In this document: positions 11,658 through 23,300 of the stretch, in pieces
Numbering within the stretch: position 1 is the stretch's first letter
Layout: each line of letters starts with the position of its first letter
Assembly (NCBI GenBank): GCA_949987565.1
Contig: OX465101.1
Span: 19,459,624-19,523,623, forward strand
DNA from: Luidia sarsii
Taxonomy: Eukaryota; Echinodermata; Asteroidea; Paxillosida; Luidiidae
Length of the DNA: 64,000 nucleotides
Reading direction: 5' to 3'
Notes under the pieces: model-generated
The model's database searches: none
Told to the model about the DNA's origin: nothing
The model's input: the letters and a program-made list of their open reading frames with translations, nothing else
Program-made: the position numbers and the translations under genes

Positions 11658-14600
11658 ACCAGCTTCACTCTTTGTCCTTTGTTTCTCATCCGTGTCCTAT
11701 TCACTCTCCCCCCCCCTTCCTCCATGTACATGTATCTGTTTTGTCCTTGTCACTCTGCCTTTGAGAAAGGTCCTGCTAGGATCGAAACATCAGGCCCACT
11801 AAATTTTAAGATTTACATTTTGGTAACTTTAGTCAGTAAGCAGTTTGCAACATTTTTGTATATCACCTTAAGTCATTTCCTTATGTTGCTGTATCCCCTC
11901 GTGGTGATCCTCCTTGCTGACCCGTCTACGTGTGTATGTAAGTCTGTCCGTCCGTTGGTATGTAAGTCTGCGTTCTGTGTTTGTCTCTTGTTTTTTGCTC
12001 TTACTAACATGAATAACCCAACCTGTTTCTTTCAACTTAGGAAACTGCAAGAAAAGGCTCTTCGGTACACTTTCCATCAAGACAACTACAACTTTTTCTC
12101 AGTCTCTCGCCTGATCCCCACTGGCTTACAGATATCTCACACCCCCCAAATTGGAAAACTTTCCCCCAACCTACAGAAAAAATGGAATCAAATTCTTTAT
12201 AGTGCTTCCATTCAGCTCATCAAGGTCCTCTCTGAACAATGTGAAATCATCCTTCAGGCTGTCCACCAGGATATTGCTAATCTGGACTCCAAACTACGTT
12301 CCAGCTGTTCTGAAAGCCAGTACAAGGATCTAAGTGATGAGATTGAGAAAGGTCTCTCTAACCTCAATTCTGTTCTCACCGACAGGAGAAACAAGAAGAT
12401 TGGTGGCCTTGTTGCCAAACAACGCAGACACAACCGCTTCAGACGCAGTTCCCAGTCTACACCTTTACCCCCCACTAACACTGTTGTCAACCTTTCCTCT
12501 TCTTCTCTAACTGACGCAGAGCATACCTTACTTTCCAAGGGCTTGAACTTTTGTCCAACTCCCCCCAAAGTTGACCAAGTAATGCTCAGTCAAGATCTCA
12601 CTGAGTATTACCGCAGACTTCGTCTGACTGAGTTCTTCTTCGATTCTGGCTCCCGTAAAGAAGAACCTTTCCGAGTAAAAAGCACCTGGGTCCCCCCCAA
12701 GAACCGTGTTCCAGCCCTTGAAACGTATGTGCAAGCAGTCAGTTCTCAAGTTTCCAACTCCTCTCATCTTACCCGTAAGCCCCACGACAATCTCCCTAGG
12801 GAAGAACGTCTTGCTCTCAACACTCTACGTTCCCGCGGTGACATCATTATCAAGCCAGCAGATAAAGGGTCAGCCGTAGTAATCATGGATCGCCAAAAAT
12901 ATATTGATGAAGCCAATCGCCAACTCAACAATCCCCAGCACTATAAATGTCTGGACTCTAACCCCACTGGCAAATTTTCAGAGCAAATTCAGGAAGTTTT
13001 GGATGACATGCGATCAGGTGATCATTTGAGTAAAAAAGCTCACAGATTTCTATCACCGATCAATTGTAGAACTGCCAGATTCTACCTTCTCCCGAAAATT
13101 CACAAGGCCAACAACCCAGGCAGACCCATCATCTCTGGCAATGGTTCACCTACGGAACACACATCTCTTTTCATTGACTCCTTTCTCAAGCCCTTGGTTC
13201 CCCAAATCCCCTCATACGTCCATGACACTCCCGACTTTCTGCGAAAGTTGGAAAGTGTCAAGGATCAAATTCCTGCCACTGCCATAATTGGTACTATTGA
13301 CGTCTCCTCTCTATACACTAACATCCCCCAGGAAGAAGGCATTTGAGCTTGCTCCTCGGCCCTGGCCAAGGGAAAACAGTCTTCTCCACCCATCTCCAAC
13401 ATAACCACCCTCATGAGGCTAGTGCTGGCCAAGAATAATTTCTCCTTTCTTGGCAAGCACTATCTTCAAGTGCATGGCTCCTTCCTTTGCATGCCTCTTC
13501 ATGGGTGACCTTGAGGAACGCATGCTCAGTGAGGCTCCATGCCGTCCCTGGATTTGGTGGAGATTCATAGATGACGTGTTCTTCATTTGGACTAGGGACG
13601 GTAGCAGCTTGAATGCTTTCTTTGACCACATCAATTCCTTCCATAGGACTATCAAATTCACATGGGAGCAGTCTCTCCAGCAGACCCACTTTCTGGACGT
13701 CACCGTCCGGAAAGACCTCAATACACTCACTACTGACTTGTATTCTAAGCCCACCGACACTCATCAATATCTCCATTCCTCCAGTTGTCACCCTAGACAC
13801 TGTAAGACTGGTATAGCTTACAGCCAGGCCCTCAGATTGAGGCGCATATGTTCCAATGAGTCCGACTTTACCGCCATACACGTGTATTGGCCAATAACTT
13901 GGTTGCTAGAGGCTATAGTTCTCGCCAAGTGAAGAACTCCATTGCTAAAGTCTATTCCATTCCCAGAAGTTCGGCACTAAAACAAAAGCCACCAGGTCCC
14001 AAGGACAAGCCCAAGGTTCCCTTAGTTACTTCCTACCACCCTTCTCTTCCTCCTCTCAGGAAGATAACTAAGGAAAACCACCATATTCTCCACACTTCAG
14101 ATCGTCTGGCTGAAGCCATTCCTAATTCGCCTGTTTTGGCTTTCAGGCGCCCCCGTAACCTGCGTGACTTAATTGTCCGAGCAGCGGTTCCCCCTTTGGA
14201 CTCTTCCCCTCCAACCAAATTTGGTACATTTAAGTGTACCTCGAAATGCATTGTTTGCAAGACACATGTCAAGGAAATAGACTCTTTCAATGGTCATTCT
14301 TCTGGAACTACCCACACGACCTATGGCTCTATCACGTGCACTACCTCAAACATCATATACCTCATCTCAAGAGTTTGTAATATTCAGTATGTTGGCGAGA
14401 CCAAAAACACCCTCAAAAAACGGATCTATGGCCATAGGTCTACTATCAAAACCGGTAAAATGGACACCCCTGTTGGGTATCACTTCAATCTCCCTGATCA
14501 TTCGATATCAGATATGAGTGTACTGGGCATAGAATGCTGTCCGTCTTAGCCGTGAGAAAATGTGGATGAAGCGTCTTCGGACTATTCAACCACATGGTCT

Positions 14601-15020
14601 CAACATCCAGGAGGGTAATGACTAACACCATGCAGCTTTCTGATAATCCTTCTTTTGTGTTCAGTCCTTCACACTTCTCTCTTTGATCTTTCCCCCTCTT
14701 GTCACTAATCCCTACCCTACTCCTTGCCCTTCTCTTTGATCTCCCCCCCCCCCTCTCACTAATCCCTACCCCACTGCTTGCCCTTCCCTTTGATCTCTCC
14801 CTACCAGCTTCGCTCTTTGTCCTTTGTTTCTCATCCGTGTCCTATTCACTCTCCCCCCCCCCTTCCTCCATGTACATGTATCTGTTTTGTCCTTGTCACT
14901 CTGCCTAGTTGAGAAAGGTCCTGCTAGGATCGAAACGTCAGGCCCACTAAATTTTAAGATTTACATTTTGGTAATTTTAGTCAGTAAGCAGTTTGCAACA
15001 TTTTTGTATATCACCTTGAG
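11658..15020 (+). mobile_element. Penelope-like retroelement PLE-1 with direct pseudo-LTRs
   Basis: A degenerate reverse-transcriptase plus GIY-YIG frame (about 12009-14625) is bracketed by direct copies of a ~213 bp pseudo-LTR at 11658-11870 and 14803-15020. Both copies contain CTTTGTCCTTTGTTTCTCAT, a run of cytosines, CATGTACATGTATCTGTTTT, AGGTCCTGCTAGGATCGAAA and AGTCAGTAAGCAGTTTGC. This is the Penelope architecture: partially repeated ends and a GIY-YIG nuclease downstream of the RT. It lies in intron 1 of the P2X7-like gene, in antisense orientation. Further pseudo-LTR copies occur at 4590-4835, 11219-11295, 58690-58890 and 61372-62121. I did not find a convincing target duplication. Confidence 0.9.
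12009..14625 (+). pseudogene. PLE-1 reverse transcriptase / GIY-YIG ORF, broken
   Basis: Penelope RT copies RNA at nicked target DNA and the GIY-YIG domain supplies the nick. Visible in order: RKLQEKALRYTFHQ at the N side; DKGSAVVIMDRQKYIDEA; FYLLPKIHKANNPGRPIISG; IGTIDVSSLYTNIPQEEGI (RT motif A); RFIDDVFFIWT (the catalytic DD box); FLDVTVRK and YLHSSSCHPRHCK; then CTSKCIVCKTH and IQYVGETKNTLKKRI (GIY-YIG core). Lesions: TGA at 13344-13346 inside the PQEEGI-AC segment; a short deletion near 13475 that removes the TAMGT-type turn between the A and DD motifs; a frame change near 13870; and a 20-nt deletion near 14535, seen by comparison with the paralogue at 61690-61735. The open frame reaching back to 11646 is read-through of the pseudo-LTR, not a real N terminus. 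Confidence 0.85.
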
Positions 15021-15864
15021 TTACATCATGTTCAAACCTATAGTTGTTGTTATAGTGCCTATCTTCATTTTTCTCTGCTTTAATTGTCTTCAAACCCTAC
15101 GCAATCATAAAAACTTTTGATTCTGATTCCAAGAAACTTACACTGGACTCCAGAATTGATAGGCTTTTTCCTGAAAAATATCCAGCTCTATAAAAAATGG
15201 CTGAGGGTCGATCATTGGCAATGACTTCGGGTCATCAAAGTTTGCAAAAAAGTGAAACCAGCGGTCTCGGCAGTCGGGAGTCGCCTTGGTTTATCGTCTG
15301 AGCTGCCCAGAACAAACGATACAGACAGGGGTCACTATTCAACCCTGTAGCAGGCCTTGAATTTGGTAATTTTTAGGGCAAGGCCACTTTGGCCTTGAAT
15401 GATGCAAAATTTTCGGGGGCACCAAGGCCAGTGGGTAGGGCACCAAGGCCAAAAAACAAAATTGGGAAAGGGCACAGAGGCCAAATGGAAATAAATTGTA
15501 CAAAGTTATCATTTTTGCATGCCCTGCTATATGTATACATGTACTATGCATACAGTGAAACCTGCTTATTCGGCCACCTCTATAAAAGGGTCTTTTGTCA
15601 AAGTCCCCATCGACATTGCAAGTTACAATATTGCGGTCACTGTCCAACGCGGCCAGCGGCCAGACCTCTTGGAACGGCGCGTGTACATTTGCATTGAGGA
15701 TAAACCCCCACATTCTGGCAAATGAAGAGATAAAGGGCGCCCTCTTTTGGCGCACCAAATCTCCAAAGTCAGAAAACTAGACGTCTTCCATGTTGGTCAC
15801 ACGTTCTTGTGTTGAGGGTGCCGACTATTTATTTCCGATGCATGGTTACACATTAATGCGGCTG
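15021..15864. other. No gene seen; AAGGCC-rich low complexity
   Basis: Positions 15355-15485 are unusually rich in AAGGCCA/GGCACCAAGG words. Around 15555 there is a CAGTGAAACCTG word reminiscent of Tc1/pogo ends, but no partner end was found. Confidence 0.4.
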
Positions 15865-16582
15865 TTGTCATGTACGTGTGTGTACGTAGCGTACGGGTTC
15901 ATACTGTACATGTACATGTACTGTACATGTACTGTACATGTACATGTACATACTGTACTGTTGTACATGTACAGATTATTACGTGTAGGCCTACAGTACA
16001 TGTACATGTACATGTACGCGTATTATCAAAGAGTATTCTTTGGTACTATGCTTGCACATGTACGGTACATGTACATGTACCGTACAATCACATGTACAGC
16101 GCACGTGTTGTATCCATGGTTGTATACAGTACCAGTCGGCTCTTCACAGGGCGATGACCTGCGCGCGCACCACGAGTGTGGACCGTTATTGCAAACAGCA
16201 AATAGCCGTCGTGCGGGTATACGTCACGAGACTAAGCGCTGATTGGTCGAGGCGCCAGGTTCGGATTCCGAACCTGGCGCAGACGTTGACGGGACATTTA
16301 CAGACAATTTATTTGGGTGAGTTTCTGCCCGTTTTTCGGAAAAGTATTTTACCCACGATGTTTTGAGTTATCTGATCACATTCAGTATACATTTGGGATC
16401 AAGTGCATGTCCTTAGATTGTTTGTGGCGATTTTCAAAAGGGTGGAAAAAGGGGGCGATCGGGACAGTGGTGTTTCCAAAATGGTAAAAACAAGAACCTC
16501 GCATATAATCTTGTACATAATGTTCCCGTAACCCTCAGGTCTCCGACCTTCGGGAGGATGAGGGTTACGGTTACCGCAACTA
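15865..16582 (+). repeat. Foldback family A, right part
   Basis: The segment matches 56690-57285 of the complete element, including the GTACATGTAC-rich centre (15903-16085) and GGAGGATGAGGGTTACGG, and ends exactly at CCGCAACTA. The left arm is missing. Its end lies about 120 bp from exon 1 of the P2X7-like gene. Confidence 0.85.
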
Positions 16583-16703
16583 GGTCGTGCTCTGCCTTTG
16601 CTGTCAGATCACTCTCGTGTAAACACAGTGAATGAAAATTCGGAGCAATAACGAAAGTATGTAACATCAATCAGATACCCTGCGATAAAGAAATAACATT
16701 TAC

Positions 16704-16992
16704 CAGTCCTTATCGTTCAACCGATCCTTGGCAACTGGTTGTTGAACAGCCATGTTGTTATCGCCAACATCAGATCCAACGCAACGTCAAGTTGTTCTTG
16801 AACGCGGCGCCTCGCAAGTGGCTCAAACCGGTACGGTTCAGCGCCGCGTATTTCCTCAAATTTATCGCCGGGCTCATTGTCATCGCTGTCTTCGTCTGTA
16901 TCACTTCCAGATGATTCGTTGTCACTGATAACAGCAGAATGCACACTTATTGCCTCCTAGATTTCGTCACCGGAGTTTTCGGGGTCGGACAT
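16704..16992 (-). pseudogene. Exon 1 of P2X7-C-terminal-like gene, with nonsense and frameshift
   Basis: The ATG at 16992 opens MSDPENSGDEI and a TAG follows. Past the TAG the same frame gives SGSDTDEDSDDNEPGDKFEE and AEPYRFEPLARRRVQEQ. A shift is needed to reach AKDRLNDKDW, whose tryptophan codon is completed by exon 2. The donor is TGGTAAATG, identical in form to the exon 2 donor. Confidence 0.65.
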
Positions 16993-16999
16993 GATCATC

Positions 17000-19900
17000 G
17001 ATGATACTAGTGTTTACTTTCTCTAGGTTCACTGTCGTGCAGTATAACGTTGCTGAACATATGACTAGGGCTGGATGCCAGACTTAGTCAGTCCCTTCGA
17101 TTCCTTGCTTTCCTTTTTATGACGTCACGGGCCATTTCGCGCGACCTCGGCGTTTTCGGATTTCGCGACTCGCGGGCGATTCAAAAAGTACCTTTTTTCA
17201 TGTTTTAGATTTTTTTTAATTCTTGGAAAGTGCGCGAATGTTACTTTTGAGGTGTGACCTTTCACATTTCCTGTACAACTTAATTTTGAATTTTTCGTTA
17301 GAGTCGCACTTAAAGGGATATAACTCAGCTTCCAGATAAATTTTTAAGAAACAATTGGGTGATAAAATCTTAAATTATATTGACCATTTACAGGATTAGT
17401 TTCTCCGTGAGGCAATAACAAGCTGAATTTGTTCCAATGAAAGGGACTGAAATTACTTGGTTTTTAGTTTCATTGCATCAACTTAAAACAAACTTAAAAT
17501 AAAACAACAAAATGAAACTCAAAGACATCTGAAAATAATTTTCGGAATTTCAAATGTTCACTTTAATAATAAGACAATCACATCAATGTTACCCCCAAAA
17601 TGCTACAATCTACCTAATGTCTAAATGACCTAAAATAAAACCAAAAAGAACCACATTAAGTGTTATCATAACTGTTGAAATATTAACATGCATAATATTT
17701 GCCATCCTGCTGCATCAATACCAAAATTTGTTTCCTTTCAAATAAAATGCAATGGTATAGGGAGCGTGTAGAGGACTTAAACTTCATCCCACTCAACTGT
17801 TATTTGGACATTAAAACTCATAAAAATACAGTATCTTTGTGTTTTAATTAATTTAATATAAGCATACTGTAGCTGCAATTAATAACATGAGTGAGATCAT
17901 TTACATGTAGGTTATAACCTTCCTGTGAAACTTCCCAAGTGTACGTGAAATCTATTTTTACTTTTTAATTAAATGTCAACATGTGCAATGAGCATGGAAA
18001 AAAATTTGAAGAGCAGTACAGTGTTTTATATCGTACTTTGTGTGCCTGGCTGTACATGTAATTAAATTCTGAATACTTTCTTATTTGATGTAAGATTTTA
18101 GGTATTCAAATCCATCCAGTAAATTCAACTCATTTGTCAATTGCCATACAGATCTAGGTCAACCAATTCATAATTTTGAAGAGACATTATGTGGAGTATA
18201 CAAGTTTACACAATTATAAAATGCCATCATAACTTCTTAGGACACACAAAGCTCCTAGATTATGGAAGTTTCACCTTTCGTTTAATCTGCTTGATATGTG
18301 GTTTTGTTTCTTTGGAGTTGAACTTTTCCCTTCTGTATGCCTGTTGCAGAGTTTCAATCTTTACTTATCATTTGTATTTGTTCTGTTCAACATTGTATTT
18401 TCTTTTGGATTAATTTTATTTCTGAATGTCGCCATTCAGCAACAACCTGGACAGGTTCAATGATAACCTCAATTCCTCATGGGACTTTCAGACGAGATGT
18501 GGAGAATGTTTGGAATTGAATGGTAATTAATAGAATTGGATTTAATGAAACAAAACATAAAGTTGGGAATTAAGAAATTGAATGTAAAGTAATTAATTTA
18601 AGAAATTTAAAGAAATGGCAAATGAATGTTCATTATAAGTCATACAAACAGAAGAGTGGCATAAGTGGTGTTGAAAAAAAGTCATACATGTACTACAATC
18701 TGTAACTTTGACATCACATCAACCTTTTCCTGCTGGATGGTATTCAGGTACACTTAAAACTTAAAATGGTGTTCTTACAGTTAGATTATTAACCATTTCG
18801 CGCTGGGTGCTTTTACAGTGGCTATGACCACCATACAGGTTTTTTTAAACAATGCATCATTTTCAAATCTCGGTAAAACAATCGGAACAATACATTTCTG
18901 TGAAATAAATCGCTATTGGTATACGAGAGTAAAACCTGGCACAATTCAGACATTGTTGTGGCTTTTGTCAAGAGATTATCCGTTCGAAAAAGGCCCCATT
19001 GTGCGTCTTCAATGGAATGTGTGTGTGTGTTTGTATGTGTGTGTACAGTACTGATGATCCCTGACCGCAGACTAGCCTCCAATCCAGGCAGTCAAATCTT
19101 CGAGTTGGGCGGCCCCAACCGAGCGTACAGATTCGGTGAAGAATGTGGGTGGCATTCCACTGCCTGACCGACGACTGTTGGGCCGTGTGGCATGCCAACA
19201 CAAAGTCCCCCGCGTGCTTTCAGCGGCAGCGTGCTATACTTCGATCATCCCACAGTAAAGGCCCACAATTGCACAATTACTGCTGTTAATCAGGCAATTC
19301 ATGTGGCAACTTGCGTCAAAAAGGGTCTTTGTCATGATTCGTATTGCTTTGTTCTAAGCTGAAAAGAGTCTTTGTTTAAAATGTGGACAATATTAATAGT
19401 GGTGCCTGGATTCGGAGGGCCCCGTCGCAGGGTCAAGCCAATGAAGCTCCGATTTTGGTAGGTACCAACGCGAAGTGATTAATACAGAGCAAATTACCCT
19501 TAATGCATTTCATTCAATATGGTGCCTATCACAAATGCAAAATAACCGTACATTAAACTGTCCTTGAAAGATTTCGGATTCAAATTTTCCTTCAAAATAG
19601 AATGAAAAAAATAGCTTCTGTGCGGACAAGATAATCTTCAAACCAAACATTTACATGACAAAATGCAGTGGGAAATTAGAGCACTGAAATAAATCTTACC
19701 AAATAAGACAGAATCACACTTACATGTTATTCCAATTACTTCATTTAGGAAAAAGGACATGACACAGACATGTGTACATCCGTCATCCGTATCAAATACT
19801 TTAGAGTAGATTCATAAGGAAAGTGATGATGTGACAATTGAAAGTGACAATTGATGATGTACACATAGTACTACCTTTTATATGGCATTTGACAGGAACA

Positions 19901-20100
19901 TAATTATGGGACAGATAAATTTGGCACTGAGTTTTGCTAAAAAGGAATGTTCTGAATAATGTTTTGAATAGTTTGAGTCACCTTGATGTTATGCAAACCT
20001 GGATGAAGGTGGTAGTCAAAAGTGTTCAGAAAGCGATATTGTTGTAAATGACAAATACAGTTCTAAACAAAAGAGGTTATTAAAAATTTGTAACTGTAAA
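17000..20100. other. Intergenic stretch downstream of TMED10
   Basis: This AT-rich stretch shows no recognisable gene. A GT-rich microsatellite lies at 19018-19045. I could not settle the TMED10 poly(A) site; no obvious AATAAA on the minus strand occurs in the first few hundred bases after the stop. Confidence 0.4.
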
Positions 20101-20179
20101 TACAGGAGAAAACCACTACATGCATAACATTCTATCTCTTGTCAAGAAATTCAAAGAACATTTCAACTTATGAAAACAA

Positions 20180-20301
20180 CTATTCGATAAGTTTCTTTGA
20201 TTTGAAATAGCGTCTGAGATAGAAGACTTGCCAGGTAGCCAGACTGAGTAGACAGACCATTGAAAAGATGCTAAAATACAAAACTCTTGAGTTGGTGGAC
20301 T
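20180..20301 (-). CDS. TMED10: TMED10 exon 5
   Basis: This terminal exon encodes [19 protein letters not shown], the rest of the membrane segment ([12 protein letters not shown]) and the cytosolic tail YFKSKKLIE, then stop. Acceptor TTTTGACAG. Confidence 0.96.
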
Positions 20302-23300
20302 CTGTCAAAAGATAATTAAAAATGACACACATGAATACACATATATGATTAGAATCATAAAATGTTTGCATATCTGTGAATTTGTAAAATTATATAAAAC
20401 ATCAATCTCTGACCTAAAAAAGTTGTCTTGGGTGGCTGGCCAGCTGTGTCAACCGAGCACGTTTCCAGGTGTTCAAATAGGTCTTTCAGTGGCTCAGAAG
20501 TTCAGAACCATATCATACAAGGGGATGTTTGAACATGTAGAGTACACTGGCCCTTGGCTTCCCTTACTCTTCCTAATTAACCCATATCCGCAGTTACAAA
20601 TGGCGAACTAAGTGAAATTCTGTGGTATCTTTTCAGATTTGTGAAGATGATGGTGTTATTCCCATTCACTATTCTGTTGATAGGGTTTATGATATTTTAC
20701 ATTTTCTTGTATTATAATAAAATTAATTCCATACTCTTTCCACTGGTGTATGTATGTAGAGAGTTTGGGTTTTATGTCATAATTCTATATAAATCATTCT
20801 CTGTTTCTATCTTCCGTGTGGGACGTATTCAAGATGGCGACCACCACAACCAGTGCGACCAAGAACAAATCAGGAGCCGACAAAGATGTTCGTAGCTATG
20901 GTCAGAGGGTAGAATACGAAATGTTCGTAGACATGCGCAATAATGATGCGTATGGCGATATTGCCAAGCAAATGTCAGAAATGGATTTTGATCGTACGAC
21001 CCCGGTGAATTCCAGCATGCAGTGCCGCCACAGAGCATGCACTTTGGTGGCAAGTGCATGCGCACTTCCAGGGTCAGCAGCCTTCCAGACTTGACACTGC
21101 CATTCGAAAAGGTGGATCAAGCTGTAGTGGGAATGCAACTTGAAGTTGATTGGGAATGCGGTCTTAGGCAGGAACACTGTTTATGTGCTGATCAGTCCGG
21201 CGGATATGGGTTAATTTAGGGCTGTTTCCACTACACCAAATAAACGTGATTATTTGGATCGTGATTTGAATCGTGATTCAAACTCCACTTTTTTTTGCGT
21301 GTGTGGACACAATAAACGCGAATATTAGTGGGAATCTAATCACGATTTGGACTCCACTAAGAGTGAAACTTTTTCAAATAATCGCGTTTATTTGCGATGC
21401 CCCACTGAATCGCACCGTTTGTTTTAATTCCACAATGCACCGCTCACGCTCTGACTGACGCGCCGTGCTTGTTTATATGTCTCTCTGTGTAGGCCACTGT
21501 CACCGAGTCCGTTAAGCAATAAACAGAGTTGAATGATTGAGGAAATGCACTAAAAAAAAAATGGAAACAAGACCAATTGATTACACTTTGAGATTTAAAA
21601 TCCACCACTTAACTTAGTGCTATAGTGAGTCGGCCTTCGACTCAGTCGGGAACTTCCCGCCACACTTCAAAAATTACATGTATAGCAATACTGGCAATAC
21701 TTCAGCCCTTCGTGGCTTCAGTGAGTCGGCCTTCGGCTCATTCGGGATTTTACCCGCCACACTTCAAAATAACATAAACCACACTATACTTCTGCCCTTC
21801 GATTCGTGGCTACGGTGAGTGGGCTTGCAAAAGTCTTGACTCCGTCCAGAACGCCTGGCACAAAGCTTTGTCGGTAGCCGACCTTCTTCCTCTGGGATGG
21901 CGTAACAGCCTGCTCCCACCACAGCAACGAAATAAGAGGACTTCAGGACCCCAAGGGTACGGCCATGGTTATTTCCATTTGCATGGGCTCGGTCGTCGTG
22001 TCCAGGCTGAGTGCTGCCAAAATGTTTGTTTGGGGGGACCAAAATTGAGGGATCGGGCTTGGCAAAGGTTTTCAGAAGCCGATTAGCTCGTACCGGGACT
22101 GTACATGTAATTCGCCGGTCGATCCTCACCTGCTGTGTCAGGGACCTCACGGAAGTTGGCACTGGTCACTAGCACTCTCTCGATCATACCATGGACCTCA
22201 CAGATCAGAACCCCAGTGAGTTGTGTCCCATACACCCATCCAACTCCCAAATTCAACAATAACAGGACATTCTTTAAACAGCCGGACATTTAAACAACAA
22301 TAACATGACCGGGTTTCGGACAATAACCATGGCCGGTGAATTTACATAATGCCTAGGAAACGAAAAGCGCGTCCTACGATCGCCGACTAAGCATACAATT
22401 GGCTACGATGACAGCGCGCGAAAGAATAAAAATCAACGACTAATTCTGACAGCCACCCTCAAGGACAGGCCCACCATTTGACCACATTACATTCCTTACC
22501 ATTTGTATCTCTCATTTCTTCTTCCCTGGCTTTCATGTAAGCAAAGTCGTTGACAATGGCTTCAGACAGATCTTCCAATCGTCTAAGCTCAACCTCCATC
22601 GGTTTCAGGGCTTCAGATTTTGCAATCTACAATGTAAATGTGATAAAAAAACATAATAAATACTTACATGTACATATTGTAAACACAAGCAGTGACATAC
22701 ACCTGTAAAGTTGTTTGGGCACTACATCATATAATTTCTACCTGTTAAGTGTTAACATTCTGTTGACCTGTTGACATTCAAGGGCTAGAAGAATGTTTAA
22801 AACACAAGAAGTATGCAATTGAGGTACACATGTAGTACATAACGAGGTCAGATTGACTGTTTGTTTCTTGTCATTTTCGGCAGTCACATGTATGGTTTCA
22901 TACATGTAGACCCTCCAGGGAATGCTTCAAGTAAGATCATGAAACAATTTCAAATTATGGTGAAAAACCTGGAGATATACGGCAGTTAATGGTTAAATAC
23001 TTCTAACTGGCACCCCCACCCCGGCAAAGACTAGTTGACTATTTGGGACCGCCACCATTCAAAGGGCTGGATTGCTCGGATGGGAGAGCGCTGGCACGTT
23101 AATCCAGAGGTCTCGGGTTTGAGTCCCGGTCCAGTCAAAGTTTTCTTTGCCATTTTCATAAAAAAACACAATTAACATCAATGATGTTCATGGTACTTCC
23201 AGTTCCAGTACTGTATCAGAATGTAAAACTGTGTGGACTTTGCAGCCAAAAGCACAGTGTTACACTGCAATCAAGATGAAATAAATTTTAGAACTGGACA

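Larger units (their letters stand above)
10721..16992 (-). pseudogene. Stand-alone P2X7 C-terminal (ballast-like) domain gene, broken
   Basis: Three minus-strand exons join in phase to a protein resembling the zinc-binding intracellular domain at the C terminus of P2X7 receptors, which also exists as stand-alone proteins in many animals. Exon 1 (16992-16704) has an acidic start and RGAEPYRFEPLARR, and in a second frame DRLNDKDW. Exon 2 (11552-11313) has CSCGKCVVMNCMCCKEVE and CFTDHPWYEATHLNP. Exon 3 (10877-10721) has RHVSYRQVIRWCYGYLGHN, FPDLDGKYVGF and a stop. The tryptophan before CSCGKC is split TG|G across the first junction, and KITW|KCRH across the second; all borders are GT/AG. There is no ion-channel part. 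Lesions: TAG at 16959-16957, eleven codons after the ATG, and a frameshift near 16800 within exon 1. Intron 1 hosts PLE-1. An assembly error in exon 1 or an alternative first exon could rescue it. Confidence 0.7.

Noticed and set aside
11646..12008. N-terminal extension of the PLE-1 frame
   Set aside because: It reads through the left pseudo-LTR, including cytosine runs; the resemblance to Penelope proteins begins near RKLQEKALR.
15555..15780. Tc1/pogo element from a CAGTGAAACCTG word
   Set aside because: No opposite terminal repeat or TA duplication could be found.
15790..16366. Frames rich in MYMY/VHVHV
   Set aside because: Direct translation of the GTACATGTAC tract in foldback family A; the same appears at 56400-56910.
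21225..21400. Transposon-like palindromic words AATCGTGATT around 21240-21360
   Set aside because: Short repeated words only; no defined ends or target duplication.
23066..23140. Functional tRNA gene
   Set aside because: The acceptor stem and anticodon stem have mismatches, and related heads with common tails occur elsewhere, so a SINE is more likely.
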